Of a stretch of 64,000 bases of DNA, positions 9,455 through 19,513 are shown piece after piece. The notes beneath the pieces were generated by a model. The model was not told the DNA's origin. It saw only the letters and a program-made list of their open reading frames with translations, and made no database searches. Origin of the DNA: Beijerinckiaceae bacterium (GTDB lineage: Bacteria; Pseudomonadota; Alphaproteobacteria; Rhizobiales; Beijerinckiaceae); NCBI GenBank assembly GCA_004564215.1, contig CP024846.1:806001-870000 (forward strand), in the 5' to 3' direction. Position numbers and translations under genes: made by a program. The first letter of the stretch is position 1. The number at the start of each line of letters is the position of its first letter.

Positions 9455-10153
9455 TCACAAAATCGGCGGGACGGACACTTCGCGCGTGTGACAGCCTTGA
9501 TGGCTGATGTCCGGGCACGACCGGAATTCGCGCAGATCCTTGCCAAAGCAGATTCTAACCTCCTGCAGGACGCCGTTCTTGCAGGCAACGCCCAGCATCC
9601 CCGGACGCAGCCGGGGATTGGCCGCGATAAACGCCCGCGTGATGTCGATGGGCGTCCAAAGCTGCTTTTCCTTGGCGGCGACAAACGGGGGCGGAATGAT
9701 TAGAGAGTCACGCGCGCGGCGTACATCGGCAAAATAATCGGTGGGACTTTTCCCCGAGCATGTGCCGTGCTTCAGCCATTCATGGCGAGCGAGACCTTCG
9801 TCGGGATAAAGACCCTGCGCGCTTTGCAGCGCTATACGCGAGGGAAACCGGGCGGCGGGACTGCACTCCGACGGAAATCCGTGTTCATATTGCGGCCAGA
9901 GTCCATGGACGACAAACCCCTGATTGGCGCCGGCATCGCACTGGCCATGCGCGCGCACGGCCGCGGCCGTCTCGCAAAAGCTCGAAGACCAGGAAAGGGA
10001 GAGGACGTAAAAATCGAATTCGCCCGGTGTGTTCGACTCGGCCCGCGCGGGAGAGAGCCACAAAAGAAACGCCGCAACGATGACGGCCACCAAGCAGCCG
10101 GCAGAGGCCGCGGGGCGTGGAGCGGAAAGCATCTGCAAGCCGAACCTGCTCAT
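9455..10153 (-). CDS. Secreted ribonuclease T2-family protein
   Basis: A 232-aa periplasmic or secreted RNase. A signal peptide spans about 1-38 (VAVIVAAFLLWLSPARA). The two conserved active-site segments are complete: CAS1 FVVHGLWP with His83, and CAS2 HEWLKHGTC with His124, Glu125, Lys128 and His129. The Cys residues expected for the disulfides are present. The enzyme cleaves RNA through a 2',3'-cyclic intermediate. The ATG (10153) overlaps the TGA of the upstream secreted-protein gene as ATGA, so the two are coupled. Longer upstream starts would sit inside that gene. Confidence 0.9.
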   Translation of the reverse strand: MSRFGLQMLSAPRPAASAGCLVAVIVAAFLLWLSPARAESNTPGEFDFYVLSLSWSSSFCETAAAVRAHGQCDAGANQGFVVHGLWPQYEHGFPSECSPAARFPSRIALQSAQGLYPDEGLARHEWLKHGTCSGKSPTDYFADVRRARDSLIIPPPFVAAKEKQLWTPIDITRAFIAANPRLRPGMLGVACKNGVLQEVRICFGKDLREFRSCPDISHQGCHTREVSVPPIL

Positions 10154-10635
10154 GGCCGGGCCATTTTGCAATTGGGAGCATAGGCGTCGTTTCGGTCGAG
10201 TCCGCCGACACACCATTCGACGCCAAAGCCGAACCATCCGATGATTCCGAGATCCTGGTCGATCGAATAGGAAATCTCGCGAATTTTTCCGTCGTTCATA
10301 TCGGCGAGCGCCACGCAGTAGCGGCGGGGAATATAATCGAGCCCGTTGGTGCGGTAACCGATCTCCTGGATCCGCTCGAAGCCGAGAATCTCAAGCCCGG
10401 TGTTCCAAAACTCGGCCTCGCGAGCATGGAAGCGCGATTGGATCCGCTCGAAGACATTGAGATCGTTGCAGGGAGGCAAAATGCCATTGTAGGGACTATA
10501 CCGCCGCTCGGCCGGAACGAGCGGGCGTCCAATCGCCGGAGGGGAAAAGGACCCCACTGCCCCGGCCAGAATCGCCGCGAACAAGGCCCCTGGAAGCGCA
10601 GCCGAAAGCGCGCGCAGAATTTTTGGTTGCATCAT
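10150..10635 (-). CDS. Secreted protein of unknown function, coupled to RNase T2
   Basis: A 161-aa protein with a signal peptide (about 1-36; LPGALFAAILAGAVGSF). The mature part has three Cys residues spread along it and the segments FWNTGLEILGFERI and IPRRYCVALADM. I do not recognise a named family; similar proteins occur as conserved hypotheticals in Rhizobiales (recalled). The ATGA overlap with the RNase T2 gene suggests the two act in the same compartment, perhaps as enzyme plus chaperone or inhibitor; this is speculation. Confidence 0.7.
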   Translation of the reverse strand: MMQPKILRALSAALPGALFAAILAGAVGSFSPPAIGRPLVPAERRYSPYNGILPPCNDLNVFERIQSRFHAREAEFWNTGLEILGFERIQEIGYRTNGLDYIPRRYCVALADMNDGKIREISYSIDQDLGIIGWFGFGVEWCVGGLDRNDAYAPNCKMARP

Positions 10636-10674
10636 GGAAAAAGGACTCTCCCCGATTAGCCCCTTGCGGTGATC

Positions 10675-12084
10675 TCAGCCGCGATTGTAGACGTCCTGCA
10701 GCCGAATAATATCATCTTCGCCAAGGTAAGAGCCAGTTTGAACCTCGATCAGCTCCAGATCGATCCGGCCAGGATTTGCCATCCTGTGCACGCACCCGAT
10801 CGGCAGATAGATCGACTCGTTTTCATGCACCAGATGGATCTCGTTGTCGCGGGTGACCTCCGCGGTCCCTTTGACGACAATCCAATGCTCGGCGCGATGG
10901 AAATGTTTCTGCAAGGATAGCCGCTCGCCCGGTTTCACGACAATCCGCTTGACTTGGTACCGCGCGCCTGAATCCACCGATTGGTAATAGCCCCACGGCC
11001 GATAGGAACGCTTATGTTCCAGCGCTTCGGGATGGTTCTCGGATTTCAAAAGATCGACCAGTTGCTTGACATCGTTCCCATACGCTTGATTGAGCACCAG
11101 CACGGCATCCTGGGTGGTGACGACGATGACATCGTCGACGCCGACGACGGTGGTCAGATGATCGTCGGAGCGGACGTGAACGTTTGACGCGTTCATGACG
11201 ACGCCCCGCCCCCGGATCGAATTGCCTTTATCATCACGATCCGACAATTGCCAAACTGCCTGCCAATTGCCGACATCCGACCAGCCTATGTCGGCGGGGA
11301 CGACCGCCGCCTTGCTTGTGCGCTCCATGACGGCATAATCGATCGACTTTTTCGGCGCTTGAGCGAAGGCCTCCGCATCGAGAATCAGGAAATTCAAATC
11401 CTGTTTTGCCTTCGCCACGGCGGCGGCCGCCGCCTCTGCCATGACCGGCTCGAATTTGCGCAGCTCATCCTGCATCACATCGGCGCGAAAAATGAAATTG
11501 CCGGAGTTCCAGTAATAATTTTCCGCCACATATTTTTCCGCGGTGGGGGCATCGGGCTTTTCGACGAATCCCGCCACCTTGAAGACGCCGCCATCCGCAT
11601 CCACCGTCTTTCCAGGCTTGATATAGCCATAGCCCGTGGCCGGCTCGCTCGGCTTGACGCCGAGGGTCACGATATAGCCCTGCGCCGCCGCTTGGGCTGC
11701 CTTTTTGCAGAGCGCGACAAAACCCTCCTGATCGCGCACCACGTGGTCGGCGGCGAGGACTGCGACGATCGTGTCGGGGCCAGCCTGCGCGGCAAGTTCA
11801 GCGGCAACCGCGACAGCCGGGCCGGAATCCCGGCGGATCGGCTCAAGAACGATGCGAGCCTCGCGCTTGATTTTCTGCAATTGCTCGGCAACGAGAAAAC
11901 GATAATCATGGTTGGAAATCACGACTGGCGTCTCAAAGATCTCATTGTCGAGGATTTGAGCCACCATTTGAAACGTCGAGAGAGTGCCGACCAGAGAGAT
12001 GAACTGCTTCGGCAGGCTTTCCCGAGATTCCGGCCAAACCCGCGTTCCCGAACCGCCGCACATGATGACCGGAAGGATTTTCAC
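10675..12084 (-). CDS. manC: Mannose-1-phosphate guanylyltransferase / mannose-6-phosphate isomerase
   Basis: A 469-aa bifunctional type II enzyme making GDP-mannose for exopolysaccharide or LPS. The N-terminal nucleotidyltransferase begins ILPVIMCGGSGTRVWPESR, with the lysine in LPKQF. The C-terminal cupin isomerase domain (from about 345) reads RPWGYYQSV, KPGERLSLQKHFHRAEHW and GCVHRMANPG. A GTG start at 12084 follows GAGGAG by 9 bp, and the family N-terminus fits; a GTG 11 codons earlier is less likely. There are no other polysaccharide genes nearby, so its glycan pathway must be completed elsewhere. Confidence 0.92.
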   Translation of the reverse strand: MKILPVIMCGGSGTRVWPESRESLPKQFISLVGTLSTFQMVAQILDNEIFETPVVISNHDYRFLVAEQLQKIKREARIVLEPIRRDSGPAVAVAAELAAQAGPDTIVAVLAADHVVRDQEGFVALCKKAAQAAAQGYIVTLGVKPSEPATGYGYIKPGKTVDADGGVFKVAGFVEKPDAPTAEKYVAENYYWNSGNFIFRADVMQDELRKFEPVMAEAAAAAVAKAKQDLNFLILDAEAFAQAPKKSIDYAVMERTSKAAVVPADIGWSDVGNWQAVWQLSDRDDKGNSIRGRGVVMNASNVHVRSDDHLTTVVGVDDVIVVTTQDAVLVLNQAYGNDVKQLVDLLKSENHPEALEHKRSYRPWGYYQSVDSGARYQVKRIVVKPGERLSLQKHFHRAEHWIVVKGTAEVTRDNEIHLVHENESIYLPIGCVHRMANPGRIDLELIEVQTGSYLGEDDIIRLQDVYNRG

Positions 12085-12346
12085 GCTTTTTTGCTCCTCG
12101 CAGAGACGATCGACCACATCGGCGGGTCACCAGGATCCGAGATCGGGCCTGATCCAATGCATTGCCCAACAATAAACGGTTGTGCCGGAAATGTCGCCTG
12201 TTTCTAAGATTTGACCGGTTTTATCAATCATGCCCGGTGAGATTTCTCACTTGCCGGCCACCCTACGCAATTCGATCGATTTGCGGTACTAGGGAGATGA
12301 GGCCGTCAATCGGGCAAGGGCAAGCGGACCTGAGGATATTTGTCGC

Positions 12347-12955
12347 ATGGGGGAGCCTGACTTTCGCGTCGAAAGAAAACTGTTGAAACGCGATATTTGG
12401 CCGGTGGCGGGGATCGATGAAGCCGGCCGTGGGCCGCTGGCGGGACCGGTTGCGGCCGCTGCGGTCGTGCTCGATCCGCGCAAGCTGCCGCGTGGCGTGA
12501 ATGACTCCAAGCAGCTTGACCCTGAAGAACGCGAACGACTTTATGAAGAAATCATGTTGCGCGCGGTCGCGGTGACGGTCGCGTTCGCGACTGCCGCCGA
12601 GATCGACCGGATCAACATCCGGCAAGCAACATTCTCAGCTATGCGGCGGGCGCTTGCGGCGCTTTCGGTCACGCCCCGCCATGTCCTGATCGACGGGAAC
12701 GATTTGCCGACCGATCTTTGCTGCCCGAGCGAGGCGATCATCAAGGGTGACGCCGCCGTATTGTCGATCGCCGCCGCCTCCATCGTCGCCAAAGTCTCGC
12801 GTGACCGGTTGATGCGCCGCCTCTGCGGTCATTATCCCGCCTATCGGTTCAGCGAGCATTACGGATACGCCACGCAAAAACATCTGGCGGCGATCGCCGA
12901 GCATGGGCCCTGCCCTTTCCATCGCCGCAGTTTCCGGCCCTTCGCTGAAACCTAA
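12347..12955 (+). CDS. rnhB: Ribonuclease HII
   Basis: A 202-aa RNase HII that removes ribonucleotides and RNA primers from DNA-RNA hybrids. The metal-binding carboxylates are visible: Asp24 and Glu25 in GIDEAGRGPLAGP, Asp116 in LIDGN, and Asp135 in IKGDA. The conserved SIVAKVSRDR and HYGYATQKH segments are intact. The upstream 262-base gap to manC holds no other gene. It precedes the ccrM methylase gene on the same strand, an arrangement I recall from other Rhizobiales. Confidence 0.95.
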   Translation: MGEPDFRVERKLLKRDIWPVAGIDEAGRGPLAGPVAAAAVVLDPRKLPRGVNDSKQLDPEERERLYEEIMLRAVAVTVAFATAAEIDRINIRQATFSAMRRALAALSVTPRHVLIDGNDLPTDLCCPSEAIIKGDAAVLSIAAASIVAKVSRDRLMRRLCGHYPAYRFSEHYGYATQKHLAAIAEHGPCPFHRRSFRPFAET

Positions 12956-13128
12956 CCGGCATCCCGACAGCTTTGTGAGCATGGTCGGCCGTTGCTCGCC
13001 TCCTCGCGAGACGTGCGAAAAAGAGACAGGCCGGAAATCGCCACTTAACGTCGTCTTTACCGAACGCGACGCAAGCTCATTTCGGTCCAACGACATCATC
13101 GGGAAATAAACGTTGGCCCATTGCTGCT

Positions 13129-13149
13129 TTTCGTCTCGACGAGACGAAA
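13129..13149. repeat. Perfect 10-bp inverted repeat upstream of ccrM
   Basis: TTTCGTCTCG-A-CGAGACGAAA is a perfect 10-bp dyad around a single base. A one-base centre makes a poor RNA hairpin, so a dimeric protein-binding site is more likely than a terminator. It lies about 65 bp before the ccrM start and 174 bp after rnhB. Confidence 0.45.
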
Positions 13150-13195
13150 GTCTGAGGAGCCCACGGCCGCGTTGCGCGACCCGTCGCCTCCATAG

Positions 13196-14407
<1,212 letters not shown>

Positions 14408-14431
14408 GGCCGCCGGCGGCTGCGCTTTTTC

Positions 14432-15496
14432 CTATCCGTGATCATGCCGGTGATGCAGGTCCGGGTAGTGCGGATGCGAGTGACGCAGCGGCTCATGGCG
14501 ATGCCAATGGGAGTGCGGCTCGCTCACCAGCCCCTCGTGAGCATGCCGATGATGTGCATCGTGCACATGGATATGTTCATGTTCGAGCCCGCCGTGGTCA
14601 TGTTCGTGTTTGTGCCATTCGACAACATGCAGCCAGAGGCCTAATCCCATCAAGCCGCCCGCGACGAGCAGCTTCGCGGTTACCGGATCGCCAAGCAGCA
14701 CAATCGCGATCATCGCTCCGATGAACGGCGCCAGCGAGAAGTAAGCCCCCGTTCGCGCCGCACCGAGATGGCGCAGAGCCAACACGAAGGCGACAAGACT
14801 GACGCCGATACCAAGAAAGCCGACGCCAGCCGAAGCCGCCAGCATCCCGGGCGATGGCCAAGTGGCGCCCAACCCAATAGCGAGGGCCGTGTTCACCGCC
14901 CCCGCCGTCAGTCCCTTGATCATGGCAATCAGCACGGGATCGGCGCTGGAGAGCTTGCGGGTGAGATTGTTGTCGATGCCCCAAGCCAGACATGCCGCCG
15001 CGATCAACACCGCGCCGCTGTTCAGGCTGATCGCCTCCCCGCCCCAGGAAAGCACGACCGCGCCCGCGAGAATTGAGAAGGCGCCGAGCAAGAGGCGCCG
15101 GTCGACATTTTCCCGGAATGCCAGCCACGCGATTGCCATCGTTGCAAGGGATTCAAGGTTAAGCAACAGCGCGCCCGATGCTGCGTCCGTGCGGGCAAGC
15201 CCGAGCATCAGCAAAAGCGGACCGGCGAGCCCCCCGAAGACGATCACCACACAAAGCCAAGGGAGATCGCCACGCCGCAAGGGAGCATCTGCGGACGGGA
15301 TGCCCAGCGCCGCGCGGCCGAAGTGAACCGCGGCGAGACCAACTCCGGCCCCGAGGTAAAGCACGCCGGCGAGCAGTTGCGGGCTGAGCGATCCAAGGAG
15401 AAGTTTTGACAGAGGCGTTGAGGCGCCAAACAGAACTGCCGAACCCAACGCCAAGGGAACGCCGGGCCACAGGTGGGCAAGCTTTCTTTGTGTCAT
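14432..15496 (-). CDS. EamA/DMT-superfamily transporter with histidine-rich C-terminal tail
   Basis: A 354-aa inner-membrane protein with two EamA repeats (about ten membrane helices, residues 8-290). A cytosol- or periplasm-exposed tail of 61 residues contains 23 histidines, mostly as H-X-H. EamA proteins export metabolites; a His-rich tail suggests binding of Ni, Co or Zn. The start MTQRKLAHL (15496) follows a GAGGG site by 8 bp. It is convergent with ccrM. The substrate is unknown, and metal export is inference from the tail only. Confidence 0.85.
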   Translation of the reverse strand: MTQRKLAHLWPGVPLALGSAVLFGASTPLSKLLLGSLSPQLLAGVLYLGAGVGLAAVHFGRAALGIPSADAPLRRGDLPWLCVVIVFGGLAGPLLLMLGLARTDAASGALLLNLESLATMAIAWLAFRENVDRRLLLGAFSILAGAVVLSWGGEAISLNSGAVLIAAACLAWGIDNNLTRKLSSADPVLIAMIKGLTAGAVNTALAIGLGATWPSPGMLAASAGVGFLGIGVSLVAFVLALRHLGAARTGAYFSLAPFIGAMIAIVLLGDPVTAKLLVAGGLMGLGLWLHVVEWHKHEHDHGGLEHEHIHVHDAHHRHAHEGLVSEPHSHWHRHEPLRHSHPHYPDLHHRHDHG

Positions 15497-15563
15497 AGCG
15501 TGCCCTCGATATGGTTCAACGCAGGGTCCAATCAAAAACTCTGCGCCTTTTTTGGTGCGTGCG

Positions 15564-15860
15564 TTATTCGAACTCGACCTTCAGCCCTAGCCGCTCGAAC
15601 TCCTCCTCGATCGCATGCACAATGTAGCCGAGCTCCTCGATTTCAATTTCGATCGCCTGGTGCGGCGCGTCCCAACAAAGAATGCCATCCAGATCGACAA
15701 TGAAATCGGGTGGATCCTCTGCGTTGGGGAAATTGGGAAGCGGCAGCAGCGTTAAAATTTTTTCGCCACGCCGAACGCGCACCGATCCCTCGGTCAGCGT
15801 AATCTTCGGTTCCGGGTCGCGCCCCTTGGCCATGTTGAGCAGGTGGTTTCGCAAGGACAT
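15564..15860 (-). CDS. Small protein, possibly Imm74-like
   Basis: A 98-aa acidic protein. The segments VRVRRGEKILTL, ILCWDAPH and the C-terminal helix ending LGLKVEFE resemble the Imm74 family of predicted immunity proteins (beta-rich start, a W-x-x-P-H motif, amphipathic helix). The match is from memory and short, so the family name is tentative. No toxin gene lies beside it: neighbours are an EamA transporter and mutY. The start could also be the Met at 15833. No clear ribosome site is seen at either. Confidence 0.55.
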   Translation of the reverse strand: MSLRNHLLNMAKGRDPEPKITLTEGSVRVRRGEKILTLLPLPNFPNAEDPPDFIVDLDGILCWDAPHQAIEIEIEELGYIVHAIEEEFERLGLKVEFE

Positions 15861-15943
15861 GCTTGGCGAGAGGCGAGAATTTGAGCGCCTTGAGCTGATC
15901 GAAGCGCAACGACTCTCGTCCCGATTGCCGTTCCGGTCCAGAG

Positions 15944-17095
15944 TTACGGCTCTATGCTTTTGTTTTGCCTTATTTTTGCGTCGGGCGCCAGTGCCAGCTC
16001 CGGTGCCATTATATGATGCGCGGCATTTTGACGTACCTCGGCGATCACTTTGCGCATCACACTGGGAAAAGCCTCCCTATCCAGGCCAGGACCTGACACG
16101 AAGCGGTAGCCCGCGGGCGGGCGCTCGGCGCGGCCGACCTCAGCCACGTAAATATCGAGCTCAAGCGCAAAATGGGTGAAGACGTGGGTGATCCTACGAT
16201 CAAGCTTCCGATACGCGCCGGCCATCGGCGCCTGCGCCACCGCCAACGCCGGGTCGAAACCGGTTTCCCAAACGGTCCCCGGCAGTTCGCTCATACCGCC
16301 GAGCAACCCCTTCGGCGGCCGTGTGCGGACAAGAACCGATCCATCCTCGCGCTGCACAAAAAACGCGGCGCCGAGGCGCAGGGGCCGCTCCGCCCGGGGC
16401 GCCTTGAGTGGCAGACGTTCCGGCTGTTCCGACGCGTGGGCGCGACAAAGCTTCTGCAATGGACATAGGGAGCAGGATGGACGCTTAGGGGTGCAGATCG
16501 TGGCGCCAATATCCATCATTGCCTGGGCAAAGTCACCGGCCCGTTCCAGCGGCGTCATCTCGCCGGTCATGGCCCTGATCGCGGGCTTTGCCGCCGGGAG
16601 CGGAGTTTCAATCGCAAACAGCCGGGCAACGACTCGCTCGACATTGCCATCGACGACGACCGCCGGGCGCCCAAAAGCGATCGCCGCAATGGCCGCCGCC
16701 GTGTAAGGCCCAATTCCGGGTAACTCCCGCAATTGCATTTCCGTGTCCGGGAACTTGCCACCCAACCGCTCGGAGACAATTTGTGCGCAGGTATGAAGAT
16801 TGCGCGCGCGCGAATAATATCCGAGCCCGGCCCATTGCTGCATGACCGCGTCGAGGGGGGCCTCGGCCAAAAGGTCGACATCCGGCCAGCGCGCCAAAAA
16901 GGCTGCAAAATAGGGTTTCACGGCCGTGACCGTCGTCTGTTGCAGCATGATTTCCGAAAGCCAAACCCGATAGGGATCAACAGGCTCTCCCGGTCGTGCC
17001 CGCCAAGGCAAATCGCGGCGATGGGCATCGTACCAAGCAAGGACCGCGGCGGCAGGAGCGGCCGCCTCTGCGTCGAGGCGTATCGGGAAGGCCAT
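15944..17095 (-). CDS. mutY: A/G-specific adenine glycosylase MutY
   Basis: A 383-aa base-excision enzyme that removes A mispaired with 8-oxoG. The HhH-GPD core has the catalytic Glu48 (LSEIMLQQTT) and Asp149 (VVVDGNVERV), with the hairpin LPGIGPYTAAAI between. A [4Fe-4S] loop is formed by Cys201, Cys208, Cys211 and Cys217. The C-terminal Nudix-like domain (about 235-360) recognises 8-oxoG. The frame is open much further upstream, but MAFPIRL at 17095 has GAGG 8 bp before it and gives the family length. It is divergent from a VOC gene across 66 bp. Confidence 0.95.
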   Translation of the reverse strand: MAFPIRLDAEAAAPAAAVLAWYDAHRRDLPWRARPGEPVDPYRVWLSEIMLQQTTVTAVKPYFAAFLARWPDVDLLAEAPLDAVMQQWAGLGYYSRARNLHTCAQIVSERLGGKFPDTEMQLRELPGIGPYTAAAIAAIAFGRPAVVVDGNVERVVARLFAIETPLPAAKPAIRAMTGEMTPLERAGDFAQAMMDIGATICTPKRPSCSLCPLQKLCRAHASEQPERLPLKAPRAERPLRLGAAFFVQREDGSVLVRTRPPKGLLGGMSELPGTVWETGFDPALAVAQAPMAGAYRKLDRRITHVFTHFALELDIYVAEVGRAERPPAGYRFVSGPGLDREAFPSVMRKVIAEVRQNAAHHIMAPELALAPDAKIRQNKSIEP

Positions 17096-17161
17096 AGATG
17101 TGCCTCGTTTTGTCGATCTTTTTACCGACCTATGAACAAGGGGCAGAGCGAGGGGACCAAA

Positions 17162-17635
17162 ATGAGTGGGACGGTTAAGCCGATACCCGAAGGGCATCAC
17201 GGCGCAATACCCTATCTTAGCGTGGGCAACGCCAGTGAAGCGATCACTTTCTACAAGAGAGCCTTCGGCGCAACCGAAACGCTCTGCATTGCGCATGAGG
17301 GTAAGGTCGGACACGCGGAACTTGAAATCGGCGAGGCCCGGATCATGCTCTGCGACGAGTTTCCTGATCACGACGCGTTGAGCCCGCAAACGATCGGCGG
17401 GACCCCCGTCATGATCCACCTCTATGTCGAGGACGTCGATGCCTTCACAAGCCGTGCGGTTGGGGCGGGCCTCAAGGTTCTTCGCCCGGTCATGGACCAG
17501 TTTTACGGGGACCGCGGCGGCAAATTCGAGGACCCTTACGGGCATCGGTGGTGGATCGCGACCCACGTGGAGGACATTTCGCCTCAGGAACTGAAGAAGC
17601 GCGCCGAACAATTGTTTGGCGTGAGCGCAGCCTGA
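17162..17635 (+). CDS. VOC-superfamily (glyoxalase/PhnB-like) protein
   Basis: A 157-aa protein with two beta-alpha-beta-beta-beta modules: IPYLSVGNASEAITFYKRAF, then VMIHLYVEDVDAF and GGKFEDPYGHRWWIATH. This is the PhnB/YdcE-like branch of the vicinal-oxygen-chelate fold. The substrate is unknown. ATG 17162 follows GCGAGGGG; an ATG 10 codons earlier is possible. It is transcribed divergently from mutY. Confidence 0.85.
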   Translation: MSGTVKPIPEGHHGAIPYLSVGNASEAITFYKRAFGATETLCIAHEGKVGHAELEIGEARIMLCDEFPDHDALSPQTIGGTPVMIHLYVEDVDAFTSRAVGAGLKVLRPVMDQFYGDRGGKFEDPYGHRWWIATHVEDISPQELKKRAEQLFGVSAA

Positions 17636-17713
17636 GGGCGGGGTTCAACACGGGGGACAAGGCGTGTTAGGATCGAGCCGCGATGAACTTTCATCGCGAG
17701 ATGACACAGACAA

Positions 17714-18220
17714 ATGGCAAGATTTCCTGGCCGCAAAATCCCTTGGTCCCGACCGCTCGCCGATCTCGTCGGGCCCGCGATTAATCCGCTTCTGACACGG
17801 CAAGGCTTCGGTCAGTCGGATCTGATTTTATTTTGGGACGATATTGTCGGTGAAAGACTGGCCACAATGTCGCAGCCCCTAAAACTGCTGTGGCCGCCCC
17901 GCGACCACGGGCGCGCCGGACAAGACGGCGCCGATTCGGCGGTCCTGGTCGTGCGCGTCGAGTCGGGATTTGCGCTGGAACTGCAACATTTGGCGCCCAT
18001 CGTCATCGAACGCGTCAATGCCCATTTCGGCTGGCGCTGCGTTTCCCGTCTTACCCTCAAACAGGGACCGGTCGCGGCGCGCGCGGTGTCCACACGGATC
18101 AAATCCCCCCCCGATGAGGCGGCGATGGCGGTCGCGGAAAAACTCGTCGGCGATGTTACGGACGAACCCTTGCGGAGCGCCTTGTCGCGACTAGGGGCTC
18201 GCGTCCTCGGCCCGCGCTAA
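17714..18220 (+). CDS. DciA-like protein (DUF721)
   Basis: A 168-aa protein of the DUF721/DciA family, whose members act as replicative-helicase (DnaB) loading factors in bacteria without DnaC/DnaI. The domain is seen in LADLVGPAINPLLTRQGF, LILFWDDIVGERLA and LVVRVESGFALELQ. The C-terminal part is Ala/Arg-rich. In many alphaproteobacteria mutY, a DUF721 gene, a DsbA-like gene and smc form one neighbourhood (recalled); here mutY, this gene and dsbA are kept but smc is absent. Confidence 0.8.
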   Translation: MARFPGRKIPWSRPLADLVGPAINPLLTRQGFGQSDLILFWDDIVGERLATMSQPLKLLWPPRDHGRAGQDGADSAVLVVRVESGFALELQHLAPIVIERVNAHFGWRCVSRLTLKQGPVAARAVSTRIKSPPDEAAMAVAEKLVGDVTDEPLRSALSRLGARVLGPR

Positions 18221-18323
18221 GGTCTTTTAGAATGGGTTAATGACGCCGATTGGAAAAAAGCTCTCCGCAAAAATTGACTTGCCTTCGTGCTAGGTAATCA
18301 GGCAAATCTGCGCCCCACTGTCG

Positions 18324-19031
18324 ATGGAGCACTTATTCATGCATTCGCCAAAAACCGGCCAGTCCGGCTTGAGAAGCCATCGCGGTGTTCTTGAGGTCAT
18401 GGCTGCGGCCGGTCTGACCATCGCGGGATTTTTCGGTGTGCTTGGCGATCTCCCGGCCCCGGTGAGGGCCGAAAGCGCCGCCCTTCCGATGGATCAGCTG
18501 ATGGCCGTTCAGGCTTTGCCCGACGTCGCTTTGGGCAAAAGCGACGCGCCCGTCACCATCGTCGAATATGCCTCCATGACATGCGGGCATTGCGCGGCGT
18601 TCCATACGGCCACTTTTCCCGAACTGAAAAGCAAATATATCGACACCGGCAAGGTCCGCTTCATCTTGCGCGAGTTTCCGCTTGATCCATTGGCAACGGC
18701 CGGTTTTATGCTCGCCCGCTGCGCCGGGGACGACAAGCGCAATGCGATTGTCGATCTCCTCTTCACCCAACAGAAGAACTGGGCTTTTTCCGAAAAACCG
18801 CTCGAAGCCCTGACCAGCCTTCTCAAGCAAACCGGAATGAGCCAAGCCAGCTTCGAGGCCTGCCTCAAGGACCAGGATCTTTACGACAAGATCACCAAGG
18901 TCCATGATTTGGCCGCCGAAAAATTCGGAGTGAACGCGACGCCAACCTTCTTCATCAATGGCAAGAAGGAAAATGGGGAGATACCGCCAGACGGGCTTGC
19001 GAAACTGCTGGATCCGCTACTGAAAGGCTGA
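18324..19031 (+). CDS. DsbA/thioredoxin-like periplasmic disulfide oxidoreductase
   Basis: A 235-aa exported protein with a signal sequence (about 22-50, ending VRAES). The thioredoxin-like fold carries the redox motif CGHC (Cys87, Cys90) after IVEYASMT, and a cis-proline loop VNATPTFFINGKK. It resembles the DsbA/DsbD-gamma-like thiol oxidoreductases of Rhizobiales. It probably introduces or isomerises disulfides in the periplasm. A second Met at 18339 could be the real start. It is convergent with sufT. Confidence 0.88.
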   Translation: MEHLFMHSPKTGQSGLRSHRGVLEVMAAAGLTIAGFFGVLGDLPAPVRAESAALPMDQLMAVQALPDVALGKSDAPVTIVEYASMTCGHCAAFHTATFPELKSKYIDTGKVRFILREFPLDPLATAGFMLARCAGDDKRNAIVDLLFTQQKNWAFSEKPLEALTSLLKQTGMSQASFEACLKDQDLYDKITKVHDLAAEKFGVNATPTFFINGKKENGEIPPDGLAKLLDPLLKG

Positions 19032-19061
19032 TCCATCGGCCGCTCCCGGCGGCACGAAACA

Positions 19062-19472
19062 TCAAAACATGTCGAGCGACACGCGCGCTTCATCCGACAT
19101 GCGCCCCTGATCCCACGGCGGATCAAATACGACTGCGACATCGACGCCGAGTACGCCTGGAACCCCACCCACCGAAGTTTCGATCGATCGCGTGAGTTCG
19201 CCGGCCACGGGGCAGCCCGGCGCGGTGAGCGTCATGTCGATCTTGATCTGGCGATCTTCCCCGACATCCACTTTGTAGATCAGTCCGAGTTCATAAATAT
19301 CACACGGGATCTCAGGATCGAACACGGTTTTCAAGGCCGAAACGACATCGTCCCTCAGACGCGTGCGCTCCGGCTCAGGAATCGATCCGTCGAAAAGCCA
19401 TCGCGGCTCGTTCGGCAGCACGTCCTGCGCCTCCGCAACTTCCTGGCCATCGGCGATTTGCGTTTCGGCCAT
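19062..19472 (-). CDS. sufT: SUF system protein SufT (MIP18/DUF59 domain)
   Basis: A 136-aa protein with a DUF59 domain (about 35-130): VFDPEIPCDIYELGLIYKV, then LTAPGCPVAGEL with the conserved Cys, and a C-terminal FDPPWDQGRMSDEAR. SufT helps mature Fe-S proteins. It is the last gene of the minus-strand suf run. ATG 19472 (MAETQ) follows GGGAG by 7 bp; a GTG at 19517 overlapping the sufS TGA as GTGA and an ATG at 19493 are alternatives. Confidence 0.9.
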   Translation of the reverse strand: MAETQIADGQEVAEAQDVLPNEPRWLFDGSIPEPERTRLRDDVVSALKTVFDPEIPCDIYELGLIYKVDVGEDRQIKIDMTLTAPGCPVAGELTRSIETSVGGVPGVLGVDVAVVFDPPWDQGRMSDEARVSLDMF

Positions 19473-19513
19473 ACTTGGCTCCCATTCCTTCATCAAGTCA
19501 TTTTCACCTGCGC

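Noticed and set aside
11248..12207. A 319-codon plus-strand frame across manC
   Set aside because: Antisense to the bifunctional GDP-mannose gene with intact motifs; no domain in the product.
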